A DNA stretch of 32,427 nt from Streptococcus mitis SK579 (GCF_000257905.1 NZ_AJJL01000062.1:1-32427); one strand, 5' to 3'; counted from the first letter of the stretch, positions 15,172-25,373 are shown. Notes: a model not told the origin generated them from the letters alone. Numbers and translations: made by a program.

Positions 15172-16917
15172 CTAATCTCCAAAATATTCGGAAATTAAGT
15201 CACCCCAACCTTTATTAGATTCTTCCCTATCATCTATCATTTTTGAAAGTAATTCCTTTGAATCTAAATCTAGGAAAATTTTACCTTCCTTACGCTCAAA
15301 TGAATAGAACCCTTGTTCTTCAATTTTTTGGATAACATTTCTCAAAATATTCGAACGAATACCTTTTTCTAAAGCAAAATCTGATAGATAAACACCATCA
15401 GGAAAATCATTTTCTCCATCTTCTTTTTGTTTACTAGACATCAATTTCTGAACCAATTCAGGACTAGCCTTCCCAACTTCTCCTTTTTGCAATTCCTCTT
15501 GTGCTTCCATTTCTGCTTGAAGATTTTCTTTTTCTTCTTCAGAAAGAACAGCTTCAGGATTCTCTAATGGATTGAAAGGATTTTCTCGTCTTTGAATCTT
15601 GTCATATTCATCAAAGAAAGAGAACTCTTTTGAAAGCAATGGAGAATAAAACTCCCTAGCCACTTCTCCATACACACTTGCATATCCACGACCATATACA
15701 CGCTTACCAGCAAGATATTTCACATACTTAAATTCCTTATTCCTATTAACTTCTCCAAAAGCTAAATCATAACCTACTTCATCTAGGCGACCGACAGAAA
15801 TTCGGAAATTTATGTTTGACTGTAGTTTAGAGCCTAAATCTTCCCTAGAAGGCTTCTGCATTGCAATAGTCGCAAAACACCCAGCTTGCCTTCCTAGAAG
15901 CAAGAATTGCCCCATAGCATTGTCTAAACGCTGTCTCATCTGAAAATCAAGCATAGCGCACAAGGCATTATATTCATCACAAACTAAAAAATAAGGTTCA
16001 AGTCCATATTCAAAAAACTTCTTCAAATCCTTGTCGCCATTTTCTTCACGCATTTTACGCATATAGGCATAGCGAGCGAACATAATTTGAACTGCTCTTT
16101 CAATCATAGAAACAATATCTTCAACCTCATAAGAAATACGACCTTCAAATGCTTTCTGCTCCGACATAGTAACAAAGTCAGCTTGTTTTGGATCACATAT
16201 ATCCACTACTCCAACTTTAGCCATTGCACGAATCAGAGTTCTTAAAAGAACTGTCTTACCTCCACCAGTACCACCACAAACCAGCAAATGAGGATCATCA
16301 ATAGGATTCCAATAGAGATTCTTCATTAGTTGAATACCCTTATCAGAATAGTTGACATCAGTTACCTTAATACGATTCAAAAACGCAGAATATGCAAGTT
16401 TATAAGTTTTAAATTTAACATCATCCTGAACTTCCATAAAGTCCATAAAAAAGGTTGTTTCTAAATCTGAACCAATCTTCTTAAACTTATCTTGAAACTT
16501 ATTCCCAGCCATTTTAAAAGCAATTTCCAAATCATACCGATTCTGCTTCATATAAACAACAGGAAAAACAACCTTATCTCTAGTTCCTGAATCCGTCTTA
16601 ACCTTTTTAGTATAAGTATAACCATTTTCCCTCAAAAAGAAAGCTAGCTTAGATTCCCTTTCTCTCTTTTGAAAATAAAATAACCTTTCTTGTGAAAGCC
16701 AAGTCAAATAAAGACTAATCAAACTAAATACTATAACCATCAAACTGACAATCACTATCGAAGGAACATCAGCATTTTTTAGTTTTTCTAAATTTTGATA
16801 AATATAAAATCCTAAAATTGGACTAAACAACAAAAAGAAAAAAGAAAAGATAAAGTATCTTATTTTTTCCATAAAAGGAAGAATCCTAACTCCTCTATAA
16901 GCAGGAAGTAAACTCAT
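15172..16917 (-). CDS. FtsK/TcpA-like coupling protein (Tn916 Orf21)
   Basis: DNA-pumping coupling ATPase that hands the relaxase-DNA complex to the channel. 581 residues. Two N-terminal membrane helices lie at about 18-38 and 48-70. The motor domain from about 200 has Walker A CGGTGGGKTVLL near residue 218, Walker B YFLVCDEYNAL near 311 and the FtsK/HerA motif LLLGRQAGCFATIAMQKPSRED. The acidic C-terminus ends in a winged-helix-like region (DFALEKGIRSNILRNVIQKIEEQGF). Good Shine-Dalgarno AAAGGAG. It follows two small genes as in Tn916 (orf23-orf22-orf21). Confidence 0.95.
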   Translation of the reverse strand: MSLLPAYRGVRILPFMEKIRYFIFSFFFLLFSPILGFYIYQNLEKLKNADVPSIVIVSLMVIVFSLISLYLTWLSQERLFYFQKRERESKLAFFLRENGYTYTKKVKTDSGTRDKVVFPVVYMKQNRYDLEIAFKMAGNKFQDKFKKIGSDLETTFFMDFMEVQDDVKFKTYKLAYSAFLNRIKVTDVNYSDKGIQLMKNLYWNPIDDPHLLVCGGTGGGKTVLLRTLIRAMAKVGVVDICDPKQADFVTMSEQKAFEGRISYEVEDIVSMIERAVQIMFARYAYMRKMREENGDKDLKKFFEYGLEPYFLVCDEYNALCAMLDFQMRQRLDNAMGQFLLLGRQAGCFATIAMQKPSREDLGSKLQSNINFRISVGRLDEVGYDLAFGEVNRNKEFKYVKYLAGKRVYGRGYASVYGEVAREFYSPLLSKEFSFFDEYDKIQRRENPFNPLENPEAVLSEEEKENLQAEMEAQEELQKGEVGKASPELVQKLMSSKQKEDGENDFPDGVYLSDFALEKGIRSNILRNVIQKIEEQGFYSFERKEGKIFLDLDSKELLSKMIDDREESNKGWGDLISEYFGD

Positions 16918-16936
16918 ATCTTTTCTCCTTTAAAAA

Positions 16937-17398
16937 CTATCCTTTATGTTCTTGCTTATGTTCTTGTTTTTGTTCTTGTGGTTTTACTTGACCAGACACT
17001 TTCTTCAGCTTATCGACCACAAATACGAAACGGTGCTTGTTCGGCTCTACTTGATTCCGATCAGCCTTACGCATACCATGATAAGCAACCAGCAAAGTAT
17101 CAAAATCAATAGCTTCTTGATAACCAAGATTCAAAGCATTGATTTCTTCTTCTGATTGTTCTGTCACTTTCAAGAAAATAAGATCTTCTTGACCTTCTGA
17201 ATAAACAAGAACTTCAACTCCATCATAATCACCTTCACCAGTTTCAAGATTGACATTCACAAATTGAGCGCCTTCATTCTTAATGAATTTACAAGTATCC
17301 AAAACCTCTTTTTCATTCAATAAAAGATCATTCAAAACACGATATTTCTTTGAGAAAATTTCTACACGTGGTCCAAGTTCAAGTCCATTTTTAGCCAT
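16937..17398 (-). CDS. Orf22-position early transfer protein, unknown function
   Basis: 153 residues, soluble and acidic, with a C-terminal Gln/Glu/Lys tail containing two QEHK repeats. No catalytic motif is seen. It overlaps the preceding gene by one base (TAATG) and precedes tcpA by 19 bp. Tn916 has two DUF961-type genes in this place; I cannot confirm the family for this one. Co-expression suggests a role before or during DNA processing. Confidence 0.65.
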   Translation of the reverse strand: MAKNGLELGPRVEIFSKKYRVLNDLLLNEKEVLDTCKFIKNEGAQFVNVNLETGEGDYDGVEVLVYSEGQEDLIFLKVTEQSEEEINALNLGYQEAIDFDTLLVAYHGMRKADRNQVEPNKHRFVFVVDKLKKVSGQVKPQEQKQEHKQEHKG

Positions 17399-17700
17399 TA
17401 TTTATTACCCCCTACACGTTTAAGTCCTTTAGCCAATACATTCGTTGAAGCAGAAAAATTTGTACCTTCAACATAATCTTCCAAGAAAGTTGGTTCAATA
17501 GCTTCAACTTCCTCATTTAATTTATAAGTTGCCATATCTTTTGGAGTGATAATTGAAAACATACCATGTTTTGCATTCATCACAATATGGCGAGTTCCAT
17601 CAAACGGTTTACCTTCAATAATTGCTGGTGCTTTCTCAGAACCAACATAATTTGCTTTCCCAATAGCTGCAGGATTGAATTTAAATTTTTCGATTTTCAC
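17398..17700 (-). CDS. Orf23-position small protein (possible DUF961-like)
   Basis: 100 residues, mainly beta by appearance (RHIVMNAKHGMFSIITPKDM). The pattern NEEVEAIEPTFLED resembles the NEEVELVNP segment of DUF961 proteins (Tn916 Orf22/Orf23), but the match is weak. The start is GTG with AAGGAA about nine bases upstream. It is the first gene after the adhesin terminator. No clear promoter is visible in the 48 bp between that hairpin and this start. Confidence 0.65.
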   Translation of the reverse strand: MKIEKFKFNPAAIGKANYVGSEKAPAIIEGKPFDGTRHIVMNAKHGMFSIITPKDMATYKLNEEVEAIEPTFLEDYVEGTNFSASTNVLAKGLKRVGGNK

Positions 17701-17747
17701 TTTTTAGATTTCCTTTTCTATTTACATTTTTTTCTTTTAAAAAATAA

Positions 17748-17778
17748 AGGACGATAATTCCTGTTTTATTATCGTCCT
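17748..17778 (-). terminator. Strong terminator after the adhesin gene
   Basis: AGGACGATAAT/ATTATCGTCCT, 11 perfect base pairs with a 9-base loop. On the minus strand it is followed by TTTATTTTTT. It separates the adhesin transcript from the transfer operon. Confidence 0.9.
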
Positions 17779-17790
17779 AACAACATTATC

Positions 17791-20700
17791 TTAATCTTTT
17801 TTACGCTTGATCCCTACTAAACCTAGCATAGACAAGATTCCACTTCCAACATAACCAAGCATACTAGATGCTGTACCAGTATTCGGCAATGAAGGATTCT
17901 TAGGTTCTTGCGGATGTTCTTCAGGAGTTTTTGGCTCTGGTTTTGGTTCTTCTGGAGTATGAGTCACAACCGTATTGGAAACAACTTCCACACCATTAAC
18001 TGTATGAGAGTAAGTATTTTCTACTGTTCCTGACTGAATACGTGTCATTTGTAGATATACTTCTGCTTGAAACTCAAATGTTTCCAAAATCGACTTCAAG
18101 AAAGCATCATCAAAGCTAATATCTACTTTACCTTTAGCCTTATCTACTACTTGACTTGTGAACTTAGTTAATTCATCACCAGCTTTAAATTTTTGGCCAT
18201 CACTTGTTTCAAAATCTACAGTCGCAAACACTTGATAGATACTCTGATAATCATCATGTGTTTCATCGTAGTCATCTCTAAACTTATATTCAAATAACTG
18301 TTCTGAGCGATCTTTTGGTATCAAGGAACCAACTAATTTATAATTAAATGTTTGATTCAGCTTGACATCTTTGCCATCTAAACTTTCTTTACTTAGATGG
18401 TCAATCACCACATCTTTCTTAGGTTCAATCTTCGGAACATTATTGACTACAGTTTCAGTTACATAAGCCGAACCAAAATCAAGCTGATAGGCTGTATTCT
18501 CATACTTACCACCTGTTTTGCCTAATTCTTTCTTAACAATCATTGGATTGGTAATGGTCAGAACTTCTCCAGCTTGCACGTAGGTCTTGTAGAACTCCTC
18601 TGGATTCTCCGCCTCGAATACTTGAATCGCTCCTTTCGGAGTAAAATTCCTAGACTTCATAGCTTCTTGGACTCCTGTTGGTGCCTTAGCCAAACTCTCA
18701 TAAAGAGCCATTTTCAAACCTTTAACTACTTGACCTTTAGAATCAGTCACTTGAACACCATCTTGATTGATCGTAACAGCTTCTTCTGGGTAATCATCAA
18801 CGATATAGAACCCTTTGCCAATACTGTCTTTATCTGCTTCAACGCCCTTATATTGGCTATAATCTGCCGTTACCGTGTAGTAGTTGACTGAGCCTGCCAA
18901 GACCTGTTTACCATCGATGTTCACACCTGCTTTATTCAGATTCTTCTTAGTTGGTTTCGCAGTAGGAACATTGTTCTCTACCTTATCAGTCTGGTAACCA
19001 CTACCGAAGTTTAATTGATAAGCTGTATTCTCATACTTACCACCTGTTTGACCCAATTCCTTCTTAACAGTCATTGGATTAGTAATCGTCAGAACTTCTC
19101 CAGTTTGAACGTAGGTCTTGTAGAACTCTTCTGGATTCTCTGCTTCGAATACTTGAATCGCTCCTTTCGGAGTGAAATGGCTAGACTTCAGGGCTTCTTG
19201 TACACCTGATGGTGCCTTAGCTAGACTTTCATAAAGAGCCATTTTCAATCCTTTAACCACTTGCCCTTTAGAATCCGTTACTTGAACACCGTCTTGATTG
19301 ATCGTAACAGCTTCTTCTGGGTAATCATCAACGATATAGAACCCTTTGGCAATACGGTCTTTATCTGCTTCAATGCCCTTGTATTGGCTATAATCTGCCG
19401 TTACCTTGTAGTAGTTGACAGAGCCTGCCAAGACCTGTTTCCCATCGATGTTAACACCTTCCTTGTTAAGATTCTTTTTGGTTGGTTTAACAGTAGGAAC
19501 ATTATTTACAACTGTATCAGTTTGATAGCCATTACCGAAATCAACTTGGTAAGCCGTATTCTCAAATGATTTTCCTGTATTTCGCAATTCTTCCTTAGTT
19601 ACCATTGGATCAATAATTGTAACAGATTTTCCTGATTTAATATACTGGTTAAAATAAGTTTCTGGATCATCCACTAAAAATACTTGGAAAGCACCCTTGG
19701 GCTTAATTTCAGAACTAGCAAGAAATGCTTTGACCTTATCATTATCAACAGATTCAATAGAATCGTACTGATACACTGAAATACCAGAAACTTCTTTTCC
19801 TTCGCTATCAATATAACGAATATCTGATTTATTAATAGTCACTGCTTCTTCTGGATAATCATCAATTGCACCAAAGCCTTTTAGAATAGCAGATGGATCT
19901 GCCTTAATCCCCTTATACTGATCATAATCCAAAGTTATATGGTAATAATTCGTTGAACCAGCTAGAACTGTTTTACCATCAATGATAACACCATCCTTAT
20001 TATGATTGTGTTTGAGAGGCTTGATTAAGTTGTTATTTGGATTGTCTGGATCATTCGGTTTACCAGGTGTTGTTACCTTAACAATATTAGAATAAGACTC
20101 AAACTCATTGTTGAAGTTCAAATGGAAGTTATTCTTATAGGTTGCACCATCATTTGTTACTGTACCATAAACCTTAAGAACTGGAGTTTTATAGGCTTTA
20201 CTTAAATCAGTATTTACTTTCACTAAACCTTCAGCTTTAAGTGAACCTTTCAACTGATGTTTATCTTTATCGTAAGTTACAGTAAAGTCTTGGTTTTGAG
20301 CTACAGTTTTTGCTAAATCTAAACGATACCCTTGAGGTAGGTTATCTATTAGTTCATAAATTGTAGTTTCTTTACGGTTCGCTGCAAGAGGTTTAGTTTC
20401 AAGTTCCCAAACAACCTCAGAGAGTTTAGGTACAGATGAATTATTTACGTTTGTACCTGCATAGTTTTTAACTGACTTTTCTACAGTAGGTGTAGTTTTC
20501 AAGCGAGTGTATGTAACCTTAATTTCTCTCGGAGCAACCTCATTTGGCACAGGTTTTAAGTCTGGTGTAGGAGGTTCACTCGGAGTGGGAACGTGAGGTT
20601 TATCTGGCTCATCTTTTGGTAAGGCTAATAAAGGTTTCTGCGTAGGAGGTGTCAATGGAGTCTTATCCTTCTCCTTATATTCAGGTTTTAAAGGTCTTGG

Positions 20701-22632
20701 TTCTGTAAACTTACTTGGTTTACGTGGTGGTTTTGGCTCCTCTAGTTGATTAATAACAGAGCGACCACCCCAAAGTTGGAAGGTGTAACCAGCTGCGAAG
20801 ATTTCATCATCGTTATCATCTTGTTGCCCGTTAGCTCTACGCTCATCATTCCAATACTTACGGTAAGAAGCTGATTGTGATTCTGTGTATGTATGTAAAG
20901 GTTTATCTCCGTGTTGTAAATAAGTCAAGTGTTGAATAGAACCGTGACCTGCACTTATAATTGTGCCTTCTGGAGTTGCTCTGTAATCATCTACATCGAT
21001 ATAATCAGGATCGCCAATTTTGTAACGTTCCAACCCAGTTGGATCATTATGTTTGTGAACCCCATCAGTTTTTACACCCATCCAATGTGTTTGTCCATTG
21101 ACTGTAGTTTCCTTAACCAGAGAATCCGTTGGATTGATTACAACACCTACCCCATTGTCCCCATAAGTATGTCGCACTGCCTGTGCGTAATCTAAATCAG
21201 AGTAAATATTAATAAACCCTAAATCAATAGGTTTACCTGACTTCTCATCAAAATAATGAATATCCCATTCAACGTTAGTGTAATTGTAAGGATTAAAGTT
21301 TACAGAAGAAATATCCGTATCAGTTTTAGCTTTATTCCACCAAACATTCAAACGAGTATAAGTTGAAGGATTACCTGCAATTTTATGCTCTGGTATAGGA
21401 TTATTACGAGCCACAAATCTTGCAGAAATTGTTTTTCCCGTTTTTGTTTTACCAACATTATGTAAAGTGAAGGTAGAGCCTTGTTTGATACCTGTAATTA
21501 CAGAACCACCATAAGTTCCTTTAGAATCGGAATGTCCATAGAAGTCTTTATTCTCTAGTCTATCATGTTGCAAATCCTTATCTAAACTCATAGTTGTGTT
21601 TTTATTCGCACTCAAAGCACCATCTACAACTTCAAGATTCGGAATACTTGAGTCAAATACAGCAGTTAACTTAGAAAAGTAATCCAATGAGCCACGTTTC
21701 GACTCATCAAATTCACCATAAATAGCAACACCTTTTGCGCTACCTTGAACTTTCTGACCTCGTAGTTCAGCTAACTTACGATTGTACTCAGCTAAGTCTT
21801 TTTCATACTTAGCTAATTGCTCTTTGTATTTTGTTAAGTCAGCCTCAGACTTACCTTTTTCAATAGTCCACTTGTTTAAAGCTTCTTCGTAAGCTTTCTT
21901 GGCGTCTGCGTTTTCCTTATCAATAGCAGCATCTTTCTTAGCTTTATCTTTTACTGCTTTTTCATAATTAGTCTTAGCAAGAGCGTTTTCTTGTTTGATA
22001 CGCTCATTCTCTTTAGCTACACGCTCTTTCTCAGCTTTTAAACGCTCATTCTTTTCTCGATTTTCTTTATCAATCTGAGCATTTTTTGTAGTAGCATCTG
22101 CTAAATCTTTATCATACTGAGCTTTAGCTTTGTTGTAAGAGTCTTGCTTCTCCTTGTTCTCAGTAATTATCGTCTTAATCTCTTCTTTACGATTAGCTAC
22201 TTCCTCTTTGTACTTCTTAGACTCAGCTACAACAGTACTTGCTTGCTTATCATAATTAGACTCAATTTCAGCAGTTTTCTTGGCTAACTCACCTGAATTA
22301 GCTACCAAACCACCATCAACCTCAGTCTCTTTAACCGTTAAACCTGCTTCTTTAGCCAAGGATACCGCAGATTCTACTTTCTCTCGGTTAACAGTGACTT
22401 CAACAGAACCTGTTGACTTTCCTGTACTACCTTGATCTTGTGTAGACTCCACTGTTGGGGAATCTTGTAAACTTTTCGCATTTGTAGCAGGATTTGGATT
22501 TACTCGTTCATCTGCTCTAACTGGACTAGTCATCAAGCCTAAGGTAGCTAGACCAAGAATTACTCCACACGTTCCCCATTTTCTTGTTTTTCGGATTGAA
22601 CCGAATGCTCTTGTTTCATTATTGAATTTCAT
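17791..22632 (-). CDS. Antigen I/II-type LPNTG adhesin
   Basis: 1613-residue wall-anchored adhesin. The signal peptide has the FGSIRKTRKWGTCGVILG motif of the AgI/II family. An Ala/Lys/Glu-rich coiled coil (about 110-290) precedes a globular V-like domain (about 300-625) and a Pro-rich stretch (about 630-697, PKPPRKPSKF). C-type domains follow: one at about 700-860, three about 177-residue repeats (about 867-1400) with DDYPEEAVTIN, and a last C3-like domain (FRDDYDETHDDYQSIYQVF). LPNTG is near 1582 with a membrane helix and KRKKD. The start is the ATG at 22632 with AAAGGAG; the longer TTG frame is unlikely. The family binds host glycoproteins and other bacteria; here it could also bring donor and recipient together (inference). 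Confidence 0.92.
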   Translation of the reverse strand: MKFNNETRAFGSIRKTRKWGTCGVILGLATLGLMTSPVRADERVNPNPATNAKSLQDSPTVESTQDQGSTGKSTGSVEVTVNREKVESAVSLAKEAGLTVKETEVDGGLVANSGELAKKTAEIESNYDKQASTVVAESKKYKEEVANRKEEIKTIITENKEKQDSYNKAKAQYDKDLADATTKNAQIDKENREKNERLKAEKERVAKENERIKQENALAKTNYEKAVKDKAKKDAAIDKENADAKKAYEEALNKWTIEKGKSEADLTKYKEQLAKYEKDLAEYNRKLAELRGQKVQGSAKGVAIYGEFDESKRGSLDYFSKLTAVFDSSIPNLEVVDGALSANKNTTMSLDKDLQHDRLENKDFYGHSDSKGTYGGSVITGIKQGSTFTLHNVGKTKTGKTISARFVARNNPIPEHKIAGNPSTYTRLNVWWNKAKTDTDISSVNFNPYNYTNVEWDIHYFDEKSGKPIDLGFINIYSDLDYAQAVRHTYGDNGVGVVINPTDSLVKETTVNGQTHWMGVKTDGVHKHNDPTGLERYKIGDPDYIDVDDYRATPEGTIISAGHGSIQHLTYLQHGDKPLHTYTESQSASYRKYWNDERRANGQQDDNDDEIFAAGYTFQLWGGRSVINQLEEPKPPRKPSKFTEPRPLKPEYKEKDKTPLTPPTQKPLLALPKDEPDKPHVPTPSEPPTPDLKPVPNEVAPREIKVTYTRLKTTPTVEKSVKNYAGTNVNNSSVPKLSEVVWELETKPLAANRKETTIYELIDNLPQGYRLDLAKTVAQNQDFTVTYDKDKHQLKGSLKAEGLVKVNTDLSKAYKTPVLKVYGTVTNDGATYKNNFHLNFNNEFESYSNIVKVTTPGKPNDPDNPNNNLIKPLKHNHNKDGVIIDGKTVLAGSTNYYHITLDYDQYKGIKADPSAILKGFGAIDDYPEEAVTINKSDIRYIDSEGKEVSGISVYQYDSIESVDNDKVKAFLASSEIKPKGAFQVFLVDDPETYFNQYIKSGKSVTIIDPMVTKEELRNTGKSFENTAYQVDFGNGYQTDTVVNNVPTVKPTKKNLNKEGVNIDGKQVLAGSVNYYKVTADYSQYKGIEADKDRIAKGFYIVDDYPEEAVTINQDGVQVTDSKGQVVKGLKMALYESLAKAPSGVQEALKSSHFTPKGAIQVFEAENPEEFYKTYVQTGEVLTITNPMTVKKELGQTGGKYENTAYQLNFGSGYQTDKVENNVPTAKPTKKNLNKAGVNIDGKQVLAGSVNYYTVTADYSQYKGVEADKDSIGKGFYIVDDYPEEAVTINQDGVQVTDSKGQVVKGLKMALYESLAKAPTGVQEAMKSRNFTPKGAIQVFEAENPEEFYKTYVQAGEVLTITNPMIVKKELGKTGGKYENTAYQLDFGSAYVTETVVNNVPKIEPKKDVVIDHLSKESLDGKDVKLNQTFNYKLVGSLIPKDRSEQLFEYKFRDDYDETHDDYQSIYQVFATVDFETSDGQKFKAGDELTKFTSQVVDKAKGKVDISFDDAFLKSILETFEFQAEVYLQMTRIQSGTVENTYSHTVNGVEVVSNTVVTHTPEEPKPEPKTPEEHPQEPKNPSLPNTGTASSMLGYVGSGILSMLGLVGIKRKKD
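18438..20031. repeat. Three tandem 531-534 bp repeats in the adhesin gene
   Basis: The two units nearest the gene end (about 18438-18968 and 18969-19499) are almost identical in DNA; GACCTGTTT occurs at 18901 and 19432, a 531-bp shift. The third (about 19500-20031) is clearly related but diverged. This points to a recent duplication of one C-type domain. Confidence 0.85.
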
Positions 22633-22710
22633 GTTTTCTCCTTTAACTTTTAATATAGTATTCAATATTATTCGCTTTCGACATAATTTGAAGGAGCTCT
22701 CGCCCTAAAA

Positions 22711-22739
22711 TATATAATTTCCATTTCTTTCTCCAACAA
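22711..22739 (-). promoter_or_regulatory. Promoter of the adhesin gene
   Basis: On the minus strand TTGTTG (22734-22739), a 17-bp spacer and TATATA (22711-22716). The start codon is at 22632, leaving a leader of about 70 nt. It follows the terminator of the preceding gene. Confidence 0.6.
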
Positions 22740-22740
22740 A

Positions 22741-22768
22741 AAAGTCACCAAGAAACCTTGATGACTTT
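22741..22768 (-). terminator. Terminator after the CAP-domain surface protein gene
   Basis: AAAGTCACCAAG/CTTGATGACTTT, a 12-bp stem with one G:U on the minus strand, 4-base loop, followed by a T-run. It directly follows the stop at 22776. Confidence 0.85.
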
Positions 22769-22775
22769 ACTTAAT

Positions 22776-25373
22776 TTAATTTTCCTTAGATTCTCGTTTG
22801 ATTTTCAACAAACTTAAAAGTGAAATAGTTAACATTCCAAAGAACCAAAGACTGGATGATTTTTCCCCCGTCTTAGGTAATTCATATCTTGCAGCAGGTG
22901 CTTGATAGACTGGGGCTTTGATTTTTGTAACTTGATTATTAACCTGATCTTGCACATACTTTACAATTTTACCATTTTGAATCACTGGAACTGGATGTCC
23001 TCCAGCTTGCTCAATACTTGATTTTTGAACCTCTAACTCTTTTTGATGCTCAATTTCTTGCTGTGCTTCCAGATAATCACGATAAGCCGACAATAACTCT
23101 TTATGAGCCTCCAATACCTTTCTTTGGTCTGCTTTCGCAGTTTCTAGTTTTTCTAGTGCTAATTCTAGAACTGATTTCTTTTCTTTCAAAACTTTTTGAG
23201 CAGATTCAAGATTCACTTTTGCCTTTTCTAAGAGTTGTGGGGCATTCTTCAAAACTTCCACTCGCTCTTTTGATGCTTTCAAGGCTTCCGTTGATGCTGA
23301 AAGTAAGGCTTGACGACTGAGGACAAGTTTTTTAATTCGAGTAAGTTCACCTTGTTTAGCAATCAGTGCCTCTTTCTCAGTAGTCAAAGCTTCGTTCAGA
23401 AATTTCCATTCAGTTTGTTTTTCAGCTAGTTTATCTTTAGCTAACGCAAGTGCTTCACGTTTGTTTTGTACGTCTGCATTCAACTGTTCCAAAGCCTCTT
23501 GCGCTTGTTTGTTTTCTAAACTAGCTTTTTCAAGATTTGCTTCCTCCTGCTTTAACTTAGCTTCTGCTTCAGGAGTTTTTAAAGCAATATTCTGAATATC
23601 ATTACGATTAGTCACTGCATTTTGCGCACTAACTTCTGCTTGAGTATATTCTGTCTGTGCTTGTTCTTTTCTAGCTTGTGCATCCTTACGATTCGTTTCC
23701 GCAGTATCATAAGTATCCTGAGCCTGTGCCACAGAGTTCCTAGCTACTTGAATTCTTTCCTGAAGACTAGCTAGATTGTTCTTAGTATCAACTTTAACAT
23801 TTTGATGGAAACTATTTTTCAGCAAATCAATTATTTTAGAATCTGTTCCAACATAGTGCATCGCAATCAGACCAAGATCTATCTTTCGGGTTGCTACACC
23901 AATATACTGCATCGTAACCGACTCACGATCAAGTCCTGCAAAGTTTAAAGCATGGCCCCAATTAGCATGCTTATCATAAAACAGCATCATAATCACATTC
24001 TCGTATGCCTGTTGTTTCAGATCAGCTAATGTTACTACATTACCTGCACTTTGAAAGCCTATGTTTTCAGCAAGCAGACCTTGATTACCTTGATTTAAAC
24101 CAACTTCTTTCGCAACAGTGTTCAAAGCATCTAGGTCATGCCCGTCCTGATTAGTTGATAGCTGAGTTGCTTTCTGTGCCACTTTCTGCATATCTCGATT
24201 CACTAAAACTGGAATATCATCTGTCCCCATCAATCGACGGAAATCATTAATCAAATGTGCATTGAAAATGGCAAGTTCATCTTGAACTTCAGCAGATAAA
24301 TGATTGACATCAGCAATCACAGTCTTTTTATCTACTTCACTGGGCTTAAATGGAGAGTTTGTATTACCGTAATAAGTCTCACCACCATCTGGAGAGCTAA
24401 ATCCAGCAGCAGTCATTCCTTTCTTGGCAATTTCATGTAATTTATTTGAATTTTCTTCAGTAGGGTTATTGAAGTAAGCCTTTAAAGCTTCAGCATAGCC
24501 AGCAGGATAAGTGATAGAGGTTGTTGTCAAACTATCCAGAATACTTTGAGCCTTAGATAGATTTTCTTTAGCTACTCGATACTGATTTTCAGAGTTAGTA
24601 GCTTTAGTAATCGCTTGATCTAACTCCTGCGCTTTAACCAACCTAGTTCTTTCTGTACTCGTTACCTCTGCTTCTGCCTGTTTCAGTTTAGAAGCACGTT
24701 GTTCATCCGCTTTTTTAGCAGTCACCAAATCTTCTCGAGCTTGTGATGTAACTTTTTCGCTCATTTCCAAGTTTCGCTTAGCTGCTTCAGCGTTGGCAAC
24801 AATGCCTGAAACTCCAGTGCCGTCTAAAATAGCTTGTTTTTCAGCTACAATTTGTTTTGCATCTGTAACTTCTTTTGTTTTGTCAACAAGTTTTCTAGTA
24901 GCTTCTTTGACATTTGCTTCCTGAACAGTAACATTCTTTTCAGCTAGCTTTTGTTGCTCTTTAGAAGTAGATAGTTCTTCTTGAGCTTTCTTCTCAGCAG
25001 CCTCTTTTACAGAAACATCTTCTTTTGCATCTTGGATATTTTTAGGAGTAGCTTCCTTGACAGCTTTCTCCGCTTGAGTGACAGCTTCTGTAGCTTCTCC
25101 AACTACTTTCTCTGCATCGTTTACCTCGTTTTGATTAGATTTTACAATCTCCTCCTGTTTTTTTACAACTGCGTTTACCTGTTCCACATTTGATTGGGAG
25201 ATAGCAACATCAGTTTCTGTAACTGTTTTTTGATTTGCAGTCTTCTGTTGGTTACCTGAATTTGGCTCTGAAGGTTTTACTTCTTCTGCGAAAGCTTGAG
25301 TTGTTGCCCCAACCGCTGCTGTTGCGATTGCGCTCGCCAATAAAACTTTCTTAACTTCTTTCATCATTTCCAT
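22776..25373 (-). CDS. Sec10/PgrA-like surface protein with CAP domain, LPKTG anchor
   Basis: 865-residue wall protein. A signal peptide (VKKVLLASAIATAAVGATTQAFA-EE) precedes a long heptad-rich coiled coil (about 55-290). A CAP/SCP-like domain sits at about 350-512 (LAIFNAHLINDFRRLMGT, NWGHALNFAGLD, YIGVATRKI), then a second coiled coil (about 540-780), LPKTG near 831, a membrane helix and a basic tail. The coiled coil-CAP-coiled coil layout is that of the surface exclusion protein family of pCF10 (PrgA/Sec10), which limits redundant transfer between donors and in PrgA influences adhesion. Exclusion of further ICE entry is therefore a reasonable role. It has its own promoter at 25403-25431 and Shine-Dalgarno AAAGGAG. 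Confidence 0.85.
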   Translation of the reverse strand: MEMMKEVKKVLLASAIATAAVGATTQAFAEEVKPSEPNSGNQQKTANQKTVTETDVAISQSNVEQVNAVVKKQEEIVKSNQNEVNDAEKVVGEATEAVTQAEKAVKEATPKNIQDAKEDVSVKEAAEKKAQEELSTSKEQQKLAEKNVTVQEANVKEATRKLVDKTKEVTDAKQIVAEKQAILDGTGVSGIVANAEAAKRNLEMSEKVTSQAREDLVTAKKADEQRASKLKQAEAEVTSTERTRLVKAQELDQAITKATNSENQYRVAKENLSKAQSILDSLTTTSITYPAGYAEALKAYFNNPTEENSNKLHEIAKKGMTAAGFSSPDGGETYYGNTNSPFKPSEVDKKTVIADVNHLSAEVQDELAIFNAHLINDFRRLMGTDDIPVLVNRDMQKVAQKATQLSTNQDGHDLDALNTVAKEVGLNQGNQGLLAENIGFQSAGNVVTLADLKQQAYENVIMMLFYDKHANWGHALNFAGLDRESVTMQYIGVATRKIDLGLIAMHYVGTDSKIIDLLKNSFHQNVKVDTKNNLASLQERIQVARNSVAQAQDTYDTAETNRKDAQARKEQAQTEYTQAEVSAQNAVTNRNDIQNIALKTPEAEAKLKQEEANLEKASLENKQAQEALEQLNADVQNKREALALAKDKLAEKQTEWKFLNEALTTEKEALIAKQGELTRIKKLVLSRQALLSASTEALKASKERVEVLKNAPQLLEKAKVNLESAQKVLKEKKSVLELALEKLETAKADQRKVLEAHKELLSAYRDYLEAQQEIEHQKELEVQKSSIEQAGGHPVPVIQNGKIVKYVQDQVNNQVTKIKAPVYQAPAARYELPKTGEKSSSLWFFGMLTISLLSLLKIKRESKEN

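Noticed and set aside
18574..21195. Plus-strand open frames inside the adhesin gene
   Set aside because: They are antisense shadows of a long, well-formed coding sequence and recur only because of its internal repeats.
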